Source: DASXBA01 sp046729895 (GTDB lineage: Bacteria; Actinomycetota; Thermoleophilia; Solirubrobacterales; Thermoleophilaceae). Taken from it: a stretch of 14,480 nucleotides of DNA. This document shows, piece by piece, positions 13,685 through 14,480 of this stretch. The DNA lies in contig JBKPHP010000048.1 of NCBI GenBank assembly GCA_046729895.1, positions 1-14,480 on the forward strand. Reading direction: 5' to 3'. A program made the translations under genes and the position numbers. The first letter of the stretch is position 1. The number at the start of each line of letters is the position of its first letter. The notes under the pieces were generated by a model. It had not been told where the DNA came from, ran no database searches, and worked only from the letters and a program-made list of their open reading frames with translations.

Positions 13685-14480
13685 GTGCTGCTGGCGGCCG
13701 CCGCCCTGGCGACGGCTGCCGCGGCGCCTGCGCCGGCCGCTGCCGCCAGGGCTCCCACCGTCCTTGACGGCGATGCCATGTGGATCTGGCAGCTCGGAAG
13801 GGCAAGCGGGGGCAACCCGAGCGCCATCGCCGACAAGGCCCGCCGCTACGGGATCGAGACGGTGATCATCAAGGGCTCTGACGGCCGCCGGCGCTGGCGG
13901 CAGTTCAACTCGCCGCTCGTCGGCAGTCTGAAGGCGGCCGGCCTGCACGTCTGCGCGTACCAGTTCGTCTACGGCACGTATCCCCGCAGCGAGGCGAACG
14001 TCGGGATACGGCTGGCCCGCGCCGGCGCCGACTGCCTGCTGATCGACGCCGAGGGCGACTATGAGGGCCGTTACTGGCAGGCGCAGGCCTACCTGCGCCG
14101 CGTGCGCTCGCGCCTCGGCCCCAACTATCCGCTCGCGCTGGCGGGCTTCCCGTACGTGCACTACCACCCCGGCTACCCCTACTCGGTCTTCCTCGGGCCG
14201 GGCGGCGCCCAGCTCAACGTTCCCCAGGTGTACTGGAAGGCGATCGGCACGAGCGTCGACCGCGCCCTGGCCGTGACCTACCGTTACAACTCCGTCTACG
14301 GCCGTCCGATCCTGCCGCTGGGCCAGCTGTATCAGGACCCGCCGTCGCGTCAGATCAAGCGCTTCCGCAAGCTCAGCACCGCCCGCGCCGCCTCCGGCGT
14401 GAGCTGGTGGAGCTGGCAGCACACGAACAGCCGTGAGTGGCGGGCGATCAGCGCGCCGCTCGTCTTCGACCTGCCCGGGC
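13685..14480 (+). CDS. Secreted TIM-barrel-like protein (GH25/DUF1906-like), partial at right edge
   Basis: 265 codons are visible and the frame is still open at the window end. The N-terminus is a long Ala-rich hydrophobic stretch (1-21) ending AAAARAP, a Sec-type signal. The mature part reads DGDAMWIWQLGRASGG, then YGIETVIIKGSDG, GLHVCAYQFVYGTYP, DCLLIDAEGDYEG (D121, E123, D125), YPLALAGFPYVHYHPGYP, VPQVYWKAIG, LGQLYQDPP and GVSWWSWQHT. Strand-ending acidic residues and Trp/Tyr clusters fit a GH25-like or DUF1906-like barrel that may bind or cut cell-wall glycan; no specific activity can be proven. The start is uncertain: a typical Arg-rich signal leader (PLRLRRSWGAIS) is encoded in frame just upstream of 13685 but has no standard start codon. 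GTG at 13618 reaches it only if one G is removed from the GGGGG run at 13642-13646. Confidence 0.75.
   Translation, partial: MLLAAAALATAAAAPAPAAAARAPTVLDGDAMWIWQLGRASGGNPSAIADKARRYGIETVIIKGSDGRRRWRQFNSPLVGSLKAAGLHVCAYQFVYGTYPRSEANVGIRLARAGADCLLIDAEGDYEGRYWQAQAYLRRVRSRLGPNYPLALAGFPYVHYHPGYPYSVFLGPGGAQLNVPQVYWKAIGTSVDRALAVTYRYNSVYGRPILPLGQLYQDPPSRQIKRFRKLSTARAASGVSWWSWQHTNSREWRAISAPLVFDLPG

Noticed and set aside
13613..14422. 269-codon minus-strand frame at the right end
   Set aside because: Antisense to the secreted TIM-barrel-like protein, whose plus-strand reading has clear Trp/Tyr-rich strand motifs; the minus product is Ala/Val/Arg/Gly low-complexity.

Overview
The window is a dense, very GC-rich stretch of bacterial chromosome with strong G/C bias at third codon positions. 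Gene content and style suggest a high-GC actinobacterium, perhaps Thermoleophilia/Solirubrobacterales. The features behind this are a vitamin-B12 acyl-CoA mutase, a FadD-type acyl-CoA synthetase, an SCP2-linked hydrolase, a GH63 glycosylglycerate hydrolase-like enzyme and a prepilin-like 'GQASIEW' secreted protein. This placement is inference; no rRNA or taxonomic marker is present. No tRNA, CRISPR array, IS element or phage gene was seen, and the content looks chromosomal rather than recently acquired.

Layout. (a) 1-2740, minus strand: a GH63-family glycosidase, a 56-residue membrane protein not previously called here, and the N-terminal two thirds of an acyl-CoA mutase that runs off the left edge. 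The mutase has an isobutyryl-CoA-mutase-type active site rather than a methylmalonyl-CoA one. (b) 2779-3426, plus strand: a secreted two-domain beta-sandwich protein. (c) 3431-5482, minus strand: a thiolase followed by a HAD-IB phosphatase. (d) A 119-bp divergent control region with two perfect dyads, then 5602-7023, plus strand: an M17 leucyl aminopeptidase. (e) 7108-7710, minus strand: a membrane-anchored coiled-coil protein. (f) 7945-11027, minus strand: an acyltransferase translationally coupled (TGATG) to an unusual SRPBCC/acyl-CoA synthetase fusion. (g) 11310-13493, plus strand: a prepilin-like secreted protein that appears frameshifted near its end, then an SCP2/alpha-beta hydrolase fusion. 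(h) 13685-end, plus strand: a secreted TIM-barrel-like protein cut by the right edge.

Functional theme. Several genes handle acyl-CoA or lipids: mutase, thiolase, acyl-CoA synthetase fusion, acyltransferase and SCP2-hydrolase. The synthetase/acyltransferase pair is a convincing operon in which activated acyl chains could be passed to a glycerolipid acceptor. The SRPBCC and SCP2 domains are both hydrophobic-ligand folds fused to lipid-type enzymes. The rest is housekeeping or cell-surface.

The most interesting points are: the ICM-type residues F79/A106/Q197 in the mutase; the SRPBCC-synthetase fusion; the apparent -1 frameshift at a CCCC run near 12170, followed by a 31-bp tandem duplication that re-creates the same C-terminal peptide and stop in the other frame; and perfect dyads lying on putative promoters at 5563-5597 and 11273-11286. 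I did not find a clearly new multi-gene system.
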